DNA from: DASRHY01 sp046765875
GTDB taxonomy: Bacteria; Actinomycetota; Actinomycetes; Propionibacteriales; Kribbellaceae
Assembly (NCBI GenBank): GCA_046765875.1
Contig: JBKPSJ010000359.1
Location: forward strand, 1-19,830
Length of the DNA stretch: 19,830 nucleotides
Reading direction: 5' to 3'
The notes under the pieces were generated by a model. The model made no database searches. It saw only the letters and a program-made list of their open reading frames with translations, and was not told the DNA's origin. Of this stretch, positions 1 through 8,619 are shown one piece after another. Position numbers and translations under genes: made by a program. Positions within the stretch are counted from its first letter, which is position 1; each line of letters starts with the position of its first letter.

Positions 1-1
1 G

Positions 2-496
2 CGGCAGACCGCGGCACTCGGCGCCGGTCAGGCCGACGTCGGCATCCTGCGGCCACCGGTCGGCGACCCGGCGCTGCGGATCAGGGTGATCTCGCGGGAC
101 CCGGTGGTCACCGCGCTGCCGGCCGGCCACCGGCTCGCCAACCGCGCCCGGGTGCCGCTGAAGATGCTGGCCGAGGAGTCGTTCGTGCTCTACACCCGGG
201 CGTTCGGGCCGTCGGTGCAGGACGCGATCATCGGGTACTGCCTGGCCGCCGGGTTCGCGCCGCGGGTGGTCCAGGAGGCCGCTGACGTGCAGACGATCGT
301 GTCGCTGGTCGCGGCCGGGCTGGGTGTCTCGCTGCTGATCTCCCCCGTCCCGCCGATCGCGCCCGAGGCCGTGGTGTACCGGCCGCTGGCTGACGACCTG
401 CCGCCGTGGGAACTCGCGCTGGCCTGGTCGCCGGCCAACGACAGCCCAGCCTTGGCGCGGTTCCTGGCCCTGGTGGGAGGATCGGACGGTGAGTGA
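2..496 (+). CDS. LysR-family transcriptional regulator, C-terminal part (5' end outside window)
   Basis: The frame is open from the window edge and reads as the effector-binding domain of a LysR-type regulator. It has the DVGIL-R-P strand near the start, a PAGHRLA segment after a short linker, then an LVAAGLGVSLL segment and a final strand ending in LALAWSP. That order is characteristic of the LysR periplasmic-binding-like domain. The DNA-binding winged helix should lie upstream of base 1. The last 8 bases overlap the start of the aldo/keto reductase, so the two genes are probably co-transcribed and translationally coupled. That is not the usual divergent LysR arrangement. The effector and targets cannot be read from the sequence. 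The family assignment is firm; the specific function is unknown. Confidence 0.88.
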   Translation, partial: RQTAALGAGQADVGILRPPVGDPALRIRVISRDPVVTALPAGHRLANRARVPLKMLAEESFVLYTRAFGPSVQDAIIGYCLAAGFAPRVVQEAADVQTIVSLVAAGLGVSLLISPVPPIAPEAVVYRPLADDLPPWELALAWSPANDSPALARFLALVGGSDGE

Positions 497-1523
497 CTAC
501 GGTGCCAGCCCGGACCGGTACGACGACAAGATGGCCTACCGCCGCTGTGGCCGCAGCGGTCTCGACCTGCCGGCGATCTCGCTCGGCCTGTGGCACAACT
601 TCGGCGACGACAAGCCGCTGGAGACCCAGACCGCGATCCTGCGCAGTGCGTTCGACCTCGGCGTGACGCACTTCGACCTGGCCAACAACTACGGCCCGCC
701 GTACGGGAGTGCCGAGGTCAACTTCGGCGGACATCTCGCGCGGGACTTCAAGCCGTACCGGGACGAGCTGATCCTGTCCACCAAGGCCGGCTACGACATG
801 TGGGCCGGCCCGTACGGTCAGGGCGGCGGCAGCCGCAAGTACCTGCTGTCGTCGCTCGACCAGTCGTTGCGGCGGATGGGCCTGGACTACGTCGACATCT
901 TCTACTCGCACCGGTTCGACCCGGACACGCCGCTGGAGGAGACGATGGGTGCGCTCGACACCGCCGTCCGCTCCGGCAAGGCGCTGTACGCCGGCATCTC
1001 GTCGTACTCGGCGGACCGGACCCGCGAGGCGGCGCGGATCCTGCAGGAGCTGGGCACGCCGCTGCTCATCCACCAGCCGTCGTACTCGATGCTCAACCGC
1101 TGGATCGAGGAGGATCTGCTCGACGCCGTCGGCGAACTCGGTGTCGGGGTGATCGCGTTCTCGGCGCTGGCGCAGGGGTTGCTGACCGACCGGTACCTGG
1201 ACGGCGTACCGCAGGACTCGCGGGCCGCCCAGGGCAAGTCGCTGTCGTCGGACATGCTCAGCGAGGAGACCATCAAGCACGTCCGGGCGCTGAACGACAT
1301 CGCCAGGCAGCGCGGCCAGTCCGTCGCCCAGCTCGCGCTGGCCTGGGTACTCCGCGACCAGCGCGTCACCAGCGCCCTGATCGGCGCGTCCAGCGTCAGG
1401 CAACTCGAGGACAACCTCGCAGCGGTAAAGAACCTCACCTTCAGCGAGGAGGAGCTGAAGGCCATCGACGCCGACGCAGTCGAAGCAGGCATCAACATCT
1501 GGAAGTCCAGTTCCGAACACTGA
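489..1523 (+). CDS. Aldo/keto reductase, YghZ/L-glyceraldehyde-3-phosphate reductase type
   Basis: This is a 344-residue NADPH-dependent (beta/alpha)8-barrel oxidoreductase. The catalytic tetrad is visible as D63 (FDLANNY), Y68, K99 (STKAGY) and H141 (YSHRFD). The AKR14-like signatures RCGRSGL near the N-terminus, the GPPYGSAE loop, and the cofactor-binding IGASSVRQLEDN near residue 298 place it with E. coli YghZ-like enzymes, which reduce L-glyceraldehyde 3-phosphate and methylglyoxal. Whether this protein uses those substrates is inference. The GTG start at 489 is preceded by GGGAGG at about 475-480 and overlaps the end of the LysR gene, so that regulator may control it. The length matches full-length family members and no disruption is seen. 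Confidence 0.93.
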   Translation: MSDYGASPDRYDDKMAYRRCGRSGLDLPAISLGLWHNFGDDKPLETQTAILRSAFDLGVTHFDLANNYGPPYGSAEVNFGGHLARDFKPYRDELILSTKAGYDMWAGPYGQGGGSRKYLLSSLDQSLRRMGLDYVDIFYSHRFDPDTPLEETMGALDTAVRSGKALYAGISSYSADRTREAARILQELGTPLLIHQPSYSMLNRWIEEDLLDAVGELGVGVIAFSALAQGLLTDRYLDGVPQDSRAAQGKSLSSDMLSEETIKHVRALNDIARQRGQSVAQLALAWVLRDQRVTSALIGASSVRQLEDNLAAVKNLTFSEEELKAIDADAVEAGINIWKSSSEH

Positions 1524-1608
1524 GACTTCGGCACCTTCCGCACTCTGACGGTTGCGGTGTGCGAGACGACGGCGCAACCTTGAGGTAGACCCTCGGGGAG
1601 GTGTCGTC

Positions 1609-2274
1609 ATGAACGCGTCCACCCTTGAGCTCGCATTGACGTACGAGCACAAAAGAATCCGGGAACTCGCCGCGCCGGCTCACGATGCCGCGGCCGTCAG
1701 TCCGGCCCGCAGGCACGAGACGGACTGGTTCTACGCGATCGCCAGCCAGCACCTGGCCGCCGCCGAGGACGTGTTGCTGCCACGGGTGCGATCGCTGCCG
1801 GACGGCAAGGCGAAGGTCGCGGCGTACTGCGCCAACGCCCGCGACCTGGAACGGTCACTGAGATTCCTGAAGGGACGGATCTACGGCGACAGCCGGGTCC
1901 TGCATCTGCACCGCGACGAGCTGTGGACCGAGATCGACCGGCTGCTCGACGAGCACGAGGCACTGGAGACCGAGCTGGGCAGGGAGTTGTCGGCCACTGT
2001 CGACGACCTCGGCGCGCTGACCGACAAACTGCTCAGCGCGGAGGAGACCGCGCCGACCAGGGCGCACCCGAACTCACCACATACCGGTTCCGCCGGCCGG
2101 ATGGCGCACCGGATGTGGAGGGTCGCGGACACCGCGTGGGACAGCGCAGAGGGGCGTGTCGTCCCGACGCGGTACCGCGAGCATCCGAAGAAGGACTCGG
2201 CGTTGTCGCACTACCTGCGCGGCACGCCGATCCCCGAGCAGCAGGCGCCGCCGCCGAAGCTCGAAGGCGATTAG
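1609..2274 (+). CDS. Hemerythrin-like (HHE) four-helix protein
   Basis: A 221-residue soluble protein whose first ~130 residues look like an HHE hemerythrin domain. Candidate iron ligands are H14 (YEHKR), H48 with E53 (SQHLAAAED), H99/H101 with E104 (HLHRDE) and H116/E117 (DEHEALE). Such domains bind a di-iron centre and are linked to oxygen, nitric oxide or redox sensing. The actual ligand set here is inferred. The last ~90 residues are polar, rich in Arg, Pro and His, and of unknown role. The ATG at 1609 was chosen because GGGGAGG lies about 8 bases upstream; an in-frame upstream GTG has no such site. The gene converges on the EamA transporter with a 3-base gap. Confidence 0.75.
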   Translation: MNASTLELALTYEHKRIRELAAPAHDAAAVSPARRHETDWFYAIASQHLAAAEDVLLPRVRSLPDGKAKVAAYCANARDLERSLRFLKGRIYGDSRVLHLHRDELWTEIDRLLDEHEALETELGRELSATVDDLGALTDKLLSAEETAPTRAHPNSPHTGSAGRMAHRMWRVADTAWDSAEGRVVPTRYREHPKKDSALSHYLRGTPIPEQQAPPPKLEGD

Positions 2275-2277
2275 CCC

Positions 2278-3153
2278 CTAGCCCAGGTTGATCAGCATCA
2301 CGCCCGCGAAGACGACCGCGGTGGCGGCGATCCGGCGCGGGCCGAAACCCTCCTTGAAGATCCAGGCGCCGATGATCGCGCCGACGATGATGCTGGTCTC
2401 ACGCAGCGCCGAGATCGGTGCCAGCGCGCCGCGGGTCTGCGCCCACAGCACCAGCCCGTACGCGGCGAGGCTGAGCGCACCGCCGATCAGCCCGGGTACG
2501 GCCGAGGTGCGCAGCTGGCCGAGCAGTGCCGGACCCCGCCGGGCGGCGGCGTACGCGACGATGACGGCACCGTTGAGGATCATCAGCCAGCCGACGTACC
2601 CGCCGGGGCTGCCGGACCGCCGTACGCCGGTCCCGTCGATCACCGTGTACGTCGCGATGGTCAGCCCGGTCGCGAGGGCGGCACCAATGGCGGGCAACTC
2701 ATGCCGGTGCGGCCGGCCGCCGACGAACACCAGGCTCCCGAGCCCGACCGACACCACGACCACGCCGGCCAGTTCGAGCGGCGGCGGCACCTCGTTCACG
2801 AACACCGCCGCCAGCAACGTCACCACCAGCGGTGCGGACCCGCGGGCCAGCGGGTACATCTGGCTGAAGTCGCCGAGGCGGTACGACGTCATCAGCAGCA
2901 GGTTGTACGCGACGTGCACGATCACCGACGCGATCAGCCAGGGCCAGCTCGACCCGTCCGGCGCGGGCGCGATCAGCAGTAGCGGTACGGCGAAGAACGC
3001 GCCGCCGAACGCGAACAACGTCATCGCGGCGAGCTTGTCGTCCACGCCATGCGCGATCGCGTTCCAGCTCGCGTGCGCGACGGCGGCGAGCAGCACCATC
3101 AACGTCACCGACAACGGCAGCCCGGCGGTCTGCGTGATGTCCACCCAGGGCAC
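2278..3153 (-). CDS. EamA/DMT-superfamily membrane transporter
   Basis: A 291-residue, very hydrophobic protein with about ten predicted membrane segments in two similar halves, as in drug/metabolite transporters of the EamA family. The first half begins LMVLLAAVAHASWNAIAHG; the second half contains the ALRETSIIVGAIIGAWIFKE segment typical of the repeat. The family exports amino acids, metabolites or toxic compounds, and the substrate cannot be predicted. The start at 3153 is GTG with no clear ribosome binding site. A GTG at 3144 or codons just before the first helix are also possible. It is divergent from the alpha-mannosidase with 86 bases between them, so both may share the operator at 3192-3205. 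Confidence 0.85.
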   Translation of the reverse strand: MPWVDITQTAGLPLSVTLMVLLAAVAHASWNAIAHGVDDKLAAMTLFAFGGAFFAVPLLLIAPAPDGSSWPWLIASVIVHVAYNLLLMTSYRLGDFSQMYPLARGSAPLVVTLLAAVFVNEVPPPLELAGVVVVSVGLGSLVFVGGRPHRHELPAIGAALATGLTIATYTVIDGTGVRRSGSPGGYVGWLMILNGAVIVAYAAARRGPALLGQLRTSAVPGLIGGALSLAAYGLVLWAQTRGALAPISALRETSIIVGAIIGAWIFKEGFGPRRIAATAVVFAGVMLINLG

Positions 3154-3191
3154 CCTAGGCGGAGGTGGGGTGGACGCGCGGGTCGCGGAAG

Positions 3192-3205
3192 TGACAGCGT
3201 TGTCA
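3192..3205. promoter_or_regulatory. Candidate LacI-family operator
   Basis: The 14-base sequence TGACAGCGTTGTCA is an inverted repeat with TGACA/TGTCA arms and a central CG, differing by one base from the perfect palindrome TGACAACGTTGTCA. A central CG in a 14-bp palindrome is characteristic of LacI-family operators, and this consensus type is common upstream of sugar-utilisation genes in actinobacteria. It ends about 35 bases before the mannosidase start, in the divergent gap with the EamA gene. No LacI regulator is encoded in the window, so the cognate protein would act from elsewhere. Confidence 0.6.
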
Positions 3206-3239
3206 ACCGAGGATCGAGGTCTGCCGCCCGGAGGGTGCC

Positions 3240-6233
3240 GTGCACGACGACCGAAGGCTGATCGAGGAACGGCTCCAGCGCGCGCTGGACGAGCGGATCA
3301 GGCCCGCCGTCTACGGCGATGCGGTGCCGTTGCGGGCCGAGATCTGGCACGCACCTGGTGAGCCGGTGCCGCCGGCCGAGGCGCTGGCGCAGGCCTACGA
3401 GCCGGCGCCGATCGGCACGCCGTGGGGCCCGGCCTGGGGGACGGCATGGTTCCGGTTCACCGGTGAGATACCCGCTCCGTGGGACCACGACGAGGTCGAG
3501 GCGGTCGTCGACCTCGGGTTCTCGGGCGGGCCGGGCTTCTCCGCCGAGGGCCTGATCTACACCGCGAGCGGGGTGCCGCTGAAGGGCTTGCACCCTCGGC
3601 AGACGTACGCGCCGCTGTCGCTGCTGCGGCCGCAAGGCGGCCGGGTCGGGTTCTACGTGGAAGGTGCGGCCAATCCCGAAGTGCTCGGGCCGCGTGGGTT
3701 CCAGCCGACCACGCAGGGGAACAAGCCGGGGCCCGGTGGCCGGCCGATGTACCGACTGGCCCGGGCCGATCTGGCCGTCCTCCACAGCGAGGTGTGGAAC
3801 CTGATCCGCGACCTCGAGGTGCTCGACGGACTGCAACGCCAGCTGCCCGAACGCGAGCCACGCCGGCGCGAGATCCTGCGGGCGCTGAGCCGGTCGCTCG
3901 ACGCGCTCGACTACTTCGACGTGCCCGGCACGGCGGCCGCCGCCCGAGCTGAACTCGCGGTCGTCCTGAGCAGGCCGGCGCATGCGAGCGCGCACCGGCT
4001 GTCGGCGGTCGGGCACGCGCATCTCGACTCGGCCTGGCTCTGGCCGCTGCGCGAGACCCGGCGCAAGGTGGCCCGCACGGTGTCGAACGTAGCCACCCTC
4101 GCGGCGGAGTACCCGGAGCTGGTGTTCGCCTTCTCGCAGGCGCAGCAGCACGCCTGGATACGGGACAACTACCCGGAGGTTTGGGACCGGCTGAAGAAGG
4201 CCGTTGCCGCGGGCAACATCGTCCCGGTCGGCGGGATGTGGGTCGAGTCCGACACCAACCTGCCCGGGGGCGAGGCACTGGCGCGCCAGTTCATCCACGG
4301 CAAGCGGTTCTTCCTGGACGAGTACGGCATCGACACACAGGAGGTATGGCTGCCTGACTCGTTCGGCTACACCGCCGCGTTGCCGCAACTTGTCAAGCTG
4401 TCCGGCTCGCGCTGGTTCCTCACGCAGAAGATCTCGTGGAACCAGGAGAACAAGTTCCCGCACCACACCTTCTGGTGGGAGGGACTGGACGGCACCCGGG
4501 TATTCACACACTTCCCGCCGGTCGACACGTACAACTCCAGCCTGTCCGGCTACGAACTTGCGCACGCACAGCGCAACTTCCAGGAGAACGGCGCGGCGAC
4601 CCGTTCGCTGGTCCCGTTCGGGTACGGCGACGGCGGTGGCGGCCCCACCCGCGAGTTCATCGCGACCGCGCACCGGGTGGCCGACCTGGAGGGCTCGCCG
4701 CGGGTCACGATCGAGTCGCCGGCAGCGTTCTTCACCGCCGCGGAGGAGGAGTACGCAGATGCCGCGCCGGTGTGGTCCGGCGAGTTGTACCTGGAGATCC
4801 ACCGGGCCACATACACCTCGCAGGCCAAGACCAAGCAGGGCAACCGGCGCAGCGAGCATCTGCTCCGCGAAGCCGAGCTGTGGTCCGCCGCGGCCGTGGT
4901 CGCGGGCAAGCTGGACGAGTACCCGTACGACGAACTCGACCGGCTCTGGAAGATCGTGCTGCTGAACCAGTTCCACGACATCCTGCCGGGCAGTTCGATC
5001 GCGTGGGTGCACCGCGAGGCCGAGGCGACGTACGCACAGGTGGCGCAGGACCTCGACGTGATCATCACCCAGGCCCAGTCGGCGCTGGCCGACGAGGGCA
5101 CCGGTACGCACGAGGTGGTGTTCAACGCGGCACCACATGCGCGCAACGGCGTACCGGCGATGTCGGCGGCTGCACGCGAATCGCCCGGACCGGACGCGCG
5201 GATCGACGGCGACGTACTCGACAACGGACTGGTACGGGTGATCATCGACAAGCGTGGGCTGGTCACATCGATCCTCGATGTCGAGGCGGACCGCGAGGTC
5301 GTTGCCCCAGGCAAGTTTGCGAACCTGCTTCAGTTGCACGTCGACACCCCGAACATGTGGGACGCCTGGGACGTCGACGCGTTCTACAGGAACACCGTTC
5401 GCGACCTCACCGACGTCGACTCGGTGGACCTGTCCGTCGAGGACGGTGTCGCGACGGCGGTGGTCAAGCGGTCGTTCGGGCAGTCGACCGTGACACAGAC
5501 GCTTCGGTTACGGCCGGGCACCAAGAGGCTGGACGTCGAGTGCGACATCGACTGGCACGAGGCGGAGAAGTTCCTCAAGGCGGCGTTCCCGCTCGACGTA
5601 CACGCCGATCGGTCGGCGTCGGAGACCCAGTTCGGGCACATCTTCCGCCCCACCCACCAGAACACCTCGTGGGACGCGGCCAAGTTCGAGATCGCGGCGC
5701 ACCGGTGGGTGCACGTCAGCGAGCCCGGGTACGGCATCGCGGTCGTCAACGACTCGACGTACGGGCACGACATCACCCGCAACCAGTCCAGGACGACCGT
5801 GCGGCTGTCGCTGATCCGCGCCCCGCGGTTCCCCGACCCGAGGACCGACCAGGGCCGGCACGTCGTGAACTATGCCTTGGTGGTCGGCGCCGGGATCGGC
5901 GACGCGGTCCGCGAGGGCTACCGGATCAACCTGCCCGAGCGGGAGGTGACCGGCGGAATCCACGCGGTCGAGCCGATCGTTGCGGTCGACAACGACGCGG
6001 TCGTGGTCGAGGCGGTCAAGCTCGCCGACGACCGGTCCGGCGACGTCGTGGTCCGGCTGTACGAGTCCTCCGGCGGCCGGTCCAGGGCGACGCTCACCGC
6101 CGGGTTCGCGGTGTCGGCGGTCGAGGAGGCCGATCTGCTCGAGCGCCGCCTGGCTCGCCGGGACCTGGACGGCAACGCGGTTTCGCTGGAGTTGCGGCCG
6201 TTCCAGATCCTCACCCTGCGGCTGAAGACGTGA
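3240..6233 (+). CDS. Alpha-mannosidase, glycoside hydrolase family 38
   Basis: A 997-residue, apparently cytoplasmic enzyme (no signal peptide) that releases alpha-linked mannose from oligosaccharides. GH38 features in order: an N-terminal beta-rich region (~40-170); the catalytic domain from ~250 with zinc ligands H261 and D263 in GHAHLDSAW; the nucleophile and zinc ligand D373 in LPDSFGY; a helical three-bundle region with H579 in NQFHDILPGSS; then beta-sandwich domains to the C-terminus. The MWVESDTNLPGGE and TFWWEGLDGTRV segments match the cytosolic MAN2C1-like class. The length is normal for that class. The GTG at 3240 follows GGAGGG by about 7 bases. A LacI-type operator upstream suggests repression released by a sugar ligand. 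Confidence 0.96.
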   Translation: MHDDRRLIEERLQRALDERIRPAVYGDAVPLRAEIWHAPGEPVPPAEALAQAYEPAPIGTPWGPAWGTAWFRFTGEIPAPWDHDEVEAVVDLGFSGGPGFSAEGLIYTASGVPLKGLHPRQTYAPLSLLRPQGGRVGFYVEGAANPEVLGPRGFQPTTQGNKPGPGGRPMYRLARADLAVLHSEVWNLIRDLEVLDGLQRQLPEREPRRREILRALSRSLDALDYFDVPGTAAAARAELAVVLSRPAHASAHRLSAVGHAHLDSAWLWPLRETRRKVARTVSNVATLAAEYPELVFAFSQAQQHAWIRDNYPEVWDRLKKAVAAGNIVPVGGMWVESDTNLPGGEALARQFIHGKRFFLDEYGIDTQEVWLPDSFGYTAALPQLVKLSGSRWFLTQKISWNQENKFPHHTFWWEGLDGTRVFTHFPPVDTYNSSLSGYELAHAQRNFQENGAATRSLVPFGYGDGGGGPTREFIATAHRVADLEGSPRVTIESPAAFFTAAEEEYADAAPVWSGELYLEIHRATYTSQAKTKQGNRRSEHLLREAELWSAAAVVAGKLDEYPYDELDRLWKIVLLNQFHDILPGSSIAWVHREAEATYAQVAQDLDVIITQAQSALADEGTGTHEVVFNAAPHARNGVPAMSAAARESPGPDARIDGDVLDNGLVRVIIDKRGLVTSILDVEADREVVAPGKFANLLQLHVDTPNMWDAWDVDAFYRNTVRDLTDVDSVDLSVEDGVATAVVKRSFGQSTVTQTLRLRPGTKRLDVECDIDWHEAEKFLKAAFPLDVHADRSASETQFGHIFRPTHQNTSWDAAKFEIAAHRWVHVSEPGYGIAVVNDSTYGHDITRNQSRTTVRLSLIRAPRFPDPRTDQGRHVVNYALVVGAGIGDAVREGYRINLPEREVTGGIHAVEPIVAVDNDAVVVEAVKLADDRSGDVVVRLYESSGGRSRATLTAGFAVSAVEEADLLERRLARRDLDGNAVSLELRPFQILTLRLKT

Positions 6234-6235
6234 CC

Positions 6236-6241
6236 TACCAT
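6236..6241 (+). promoter_or_regulatory. Candidate -10 element for a leaderless transcript
   Basis: TACCAT fits the actinobacterial TAnnnT -10 pattern and ends 6 bases before the GTG at 6248, the spacing expected if transcription starts at the initiation codon. No ribosome binding site precedes that GTG, which agrees with a leaderless message. No convincing -35 hexamer is visible. Confidence 0.35.
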
Positions 6242-6247
6242 TAGCGC

Positions 6248-8533
6248 GTGATCGCCTCGGTCACGGGTGGGGACCCCGGCTTCCTGATGATCGGCCGCGG
6301 GGCGGAGCTCGACGCGCTGTACGCGGAATTGTGCCGCCCGGAATGCCGGCTGTTGACCCTCACCGGCCCGCCCGGGGTGGGCAAGACCCGGCTCGCCGAG
6401 GCGCTCGCCGAGCGGGCCGGCCGGCGGTTCCCCGGTGGCGTCGTGTACGTCGACCTGTCGCCGGCCACCTCGGTACCTGACGCGGCGAGTCAGATCAGCA
6501 GGGCCTGCGGCATCCGCTCCCCCGACGGCGCGGCGGCGTACCTCGCCGGCCGGACGGCACTGCTCGTCTTGGACTGCTGCGAACGTGTGGCCGGGCTGGG
6601 CGACATGGTCGCCCGGTTGCTCGCGGTGTGCGTGCGCTTGCGGGTGATCGCGACCAGCCGGCAACGCCTGCGGGTCGCGGCCGAACTCGACTTCGCGGTG
6701 CCGCCACTCGCGATGCCACCGCCCGGCGGGACCGATCTCGGCCGGCTGTCCGGCACCCCGGCCGTCGAGCTCCTGCTCGCCCGGGCCGGGCAGGCGGTGC
6801 CCGGATTCCGGCTCGACACCGGCAACGCCGCAGCCGTCGCCCAGCTCTGCGTTCAGCTCGAGGGCATACCACTCGCGATCGAGATCGCCGCCGCCCGGCT
6901 GCGTCAGTACTCACCGGCCGAGCTGTGCGTACGGCTGCGCAGCCGCGGGGTGCTGCTGGACAGCCGGGCCGATTCGAAGCTGTCCCGGCACGAGTCACTG
7001 CGGACGGCGATCACCTGGAGCCATGTGCTGCTCCCCGAGGTGGAGAAGGTCTTCTTCCGCCGGGTCTCGGTGTTCCCGCACAGCTGGACGCTCGCCGCGG
7101 CCGAGCCGGTCGCGGGCGACCCGCGGCTCGATGTACTGGCCGCGGCCACCGCACTGGTCGAACGCAGCCTGCTCCGCCGGTTGCCCGGTACCCGCCATGA
7201 GCCGGACCGGTACATGATGCTCGACAGCCTGCGCGAGTACGCAGCCGAACAACTGGCGGCGCACGACGAGGTGGACGACGCGCGCCGGCGGCTCGTGGCG
7301 TACTACTCCGAGCTCGCCGCCCAGTTCGAGGCCGGGCCCGGAACCGAGGACGAGGCTATCTGGGGCGAGTGGATCGCCCGCGAGCACGCCAACATCAAAG
7401 CCGCGCTGGACTGGGCGCTGGCGTCCGGCGACCTGGCCGGCGCCATTCCACTCGCCGCGGCGAACGGCTGGTATCGGTACACCCACGGCGAGATCGCCGA
7501 CGGCACCCGGGAGCTCGATCCGATCCTGGACCGGCTGACCGCGACCCCGCTGCCGTCGTCACACGACAGTCGTGTCGCGGGGCTCACGATGGTGGCGGGG
7601 ATCCTGGCGTACGCGCGCGAGGACGTCGACCACGCCGGGGATCTGCTGCACCGTGCGCTGCGGTCGTTCGAGCAACTGGACGACGTGCGCGGTTGCGCGG
7701 TCTGCCATGCGTTCCTCGGCCACGTCGCCAGGACCGGCGGGCAGCTCGCCGAGGCCCGGGCGCGGCACCAACGGGCCGCCGAGATCTTCGGCCGCCTCGG
7801 CAATCCGCGGGGCGTCGCCTGGGCCCGCTACGACCTCGGACTCGCGGCCCTGGAGGCCGGCGACCTGGCGGAGGCGGAGACGCATTTCACCGCGGCCCGC
7901 GCCTGGTTCGAGGCGCGCGCGGACGAATGGCCATGGCCGCCGGGGTGGCCGATCTGCGGTCTCGCGGAGGTCGCGGCAGCCCATCGGCGATACGACGTCG
8001 CCGCACAGCTCTACGCCGACGCACTGCGGCACCTGGCCGGCTACGGGGACCGGCGTGGCGTCGCCCGGTGCCTGACCGGCATCGCCGCGATCGCGGTCGA
8101 GCGTGGCGAGCTCGAATCGGCCGCGAAGCTGGTCGGCGCCGCGACCGCGCTGGACCGGCACCAGGGCCTGCCGCCGGGCGGAGGTGGCATGCTCAGGCCG
8201 GCCACGGTGCGTGCAGGTCTCGATGCGGCACTCGGTACGGCACGGGCCGAACGCGCGGTCCGTGCCGGTACGGGCATCGACGTCGAATCGGCTGTCGTGC
8301 TCGCGCAGAGCCTCGTACGCGGAGGAACGACGATGATCGACAGCCCGTTGACGGACCGGCAGCGGCAGATCGCCGCACTCGTCGCAGAGGGTTCGACCAA
8401 CCGGCAGATCGCCCGCTCCCTCGGCATCACCGAGAAGACCGTCGAGGTCCACCTCGCCAACATCATGGCGCGGATCGAGGCGCACAGCCGCGCCGAGGTC
8501 GCGACGCATGCCGTGCGCGCCGGGCTGAGCTGA
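6248..8533 (+). CDS. LuxR-family regulator with N-terminal NTPase and TPR-like middle
   Basis: A 761-residue signal-transduction ATPase of the AfsR/LAL-like type. Residues ~15-150 hold a P-loop NTPase with Walker A GPPGVGKTRL (40-49), Walker B ALLVLDCCE (104-112) and the IATSRQRLRV sensor segment (134-143). A winged-helix region follows, containing HESLRTAITWSHVLL. Residues ~400-640 are helical repeats resembling TPRs (for example HRALRSFEQLDD and HQRAAEIFGRLGN). The final ~60 residues are a LuxR/GerE helix-turn-helix (LTDRQRQIAALVAEGSTNRQ, then KTVEVHLANIMARI). Such proteins couple nucleotide and ligand binding to transcription. The start may be the leaderless GTG at 6248 or ATG at 6287. It lies directly upstream of the DUF1326 run, a likely target. 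Confidence 0.93.
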   Translation: MIASVTGGDPGFLMIGRGAELDALYAELCRPECRLLTLTGPPGVGKTRLAEALAERAGRRFPGGVVYVDLSPATSVPDAASQISRACGIRSPDGAAAYLAGRTALLVLDCCERVAGLGDMVARLLAVCVRLRVIATSRQRLRVAAELDFAVPPLAMPPPGGTDLGRLSGTPAVELLLARAGQAVPGFRLDTGNAAAVAQLCVQLEGIPLAIEIAAARLRQYSPAELCVRLRSRGVLLDSRADSKLSRHESLRTAITWSHVLLPEVEKVFFRRVSVFPHSWTLAAAEPVAGDPRLDVLAAATALVERSLLRRLPGTRHEPDRYMMLDSLREYAAEQLAAHDEVDDARRRLVAYYSELAAQFEAGPGTEDEAIWGEWIAREHANIKAALDWALASGDLAGAIPLAAANGWYRYTHGEIADGTRELDPILDRLTATPLPSSHDSRVAGLTMVAGILAYAREDVDHAGDLLHRALRSFEQLDDVRGCAVCHAFLGHVARTGGQLAEARARHQRAAEIFGRLGNPRGVAWARYDLGLAALEAGDLAEAETHFTAARAWFEARADEWPWPPGWPICGLAEVAAAHRRYDVAAQLYADALRHLAGYGDRRGVARCLTGIAAIAVERGELESAAKLVGAATALDRHQGLPPGGGGMLRPATVRAGLDAALGTARAERAVRAGTGIDVESAVVLAQSLVRGGTTMIDSPLTDRQRQIAALVAEGSTNRQIARSLGITEKTVEVHLANIMARIEAHSRAEVATHAVRAGLS

Positions 8534-8540
8534 CCGCCCA

Positions 8541-8554
8541 CTAGGGATTCCCCT
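8541..8554. promoter_or_regulatory. Palindromic LuxR-box-like sequence upstream of the DUF1326 gene
   Basis: CTAGGGATTCCCCT contains GGGA and TCCC arms around a central T. It resembles, but is one base shorter than, the CTVGGGAWWTCCCBAG site described for PAS-LuxR regulators such as PimM. It lies 8 bases after the LuxR gene and 66 bases before the DUF1326 start. A TTGACA hexamer sits at 8589-8594 with no good -10 partner. Assignment as the regulator's operator is inference. Confidence 0.3.
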
Positions 8555-8619
8555 TATGGCCCACGGCGATGCCGAGGCCCTAAAACCTTTGACAGGCAAG
8601 GCACCCAGGGAGGGGAACC

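Noticed and set aside
1550..1579. Inverted repeat GGTTGCG/CGCAACC between the reductase and the hemerythrin-like gene as a terminator
   Set aside because: The 16-base loop is long, the stem is only 7 bp and there is no T-tract. It is too weak to call.
228..1652. Long minus-strand open frame across the reductase gene
   Set aside because: Its composition is low-complexity and it has no recognisable domain. The plus strand has full catalytic motifs.
3105..5339. Long minus-strand open frame across the mannosidase
   Set aside because: It is antisense to a clear GH38 enzyme and Arg/Val/Leu-rich without motifs, as expected for a high-GC shadow frame.
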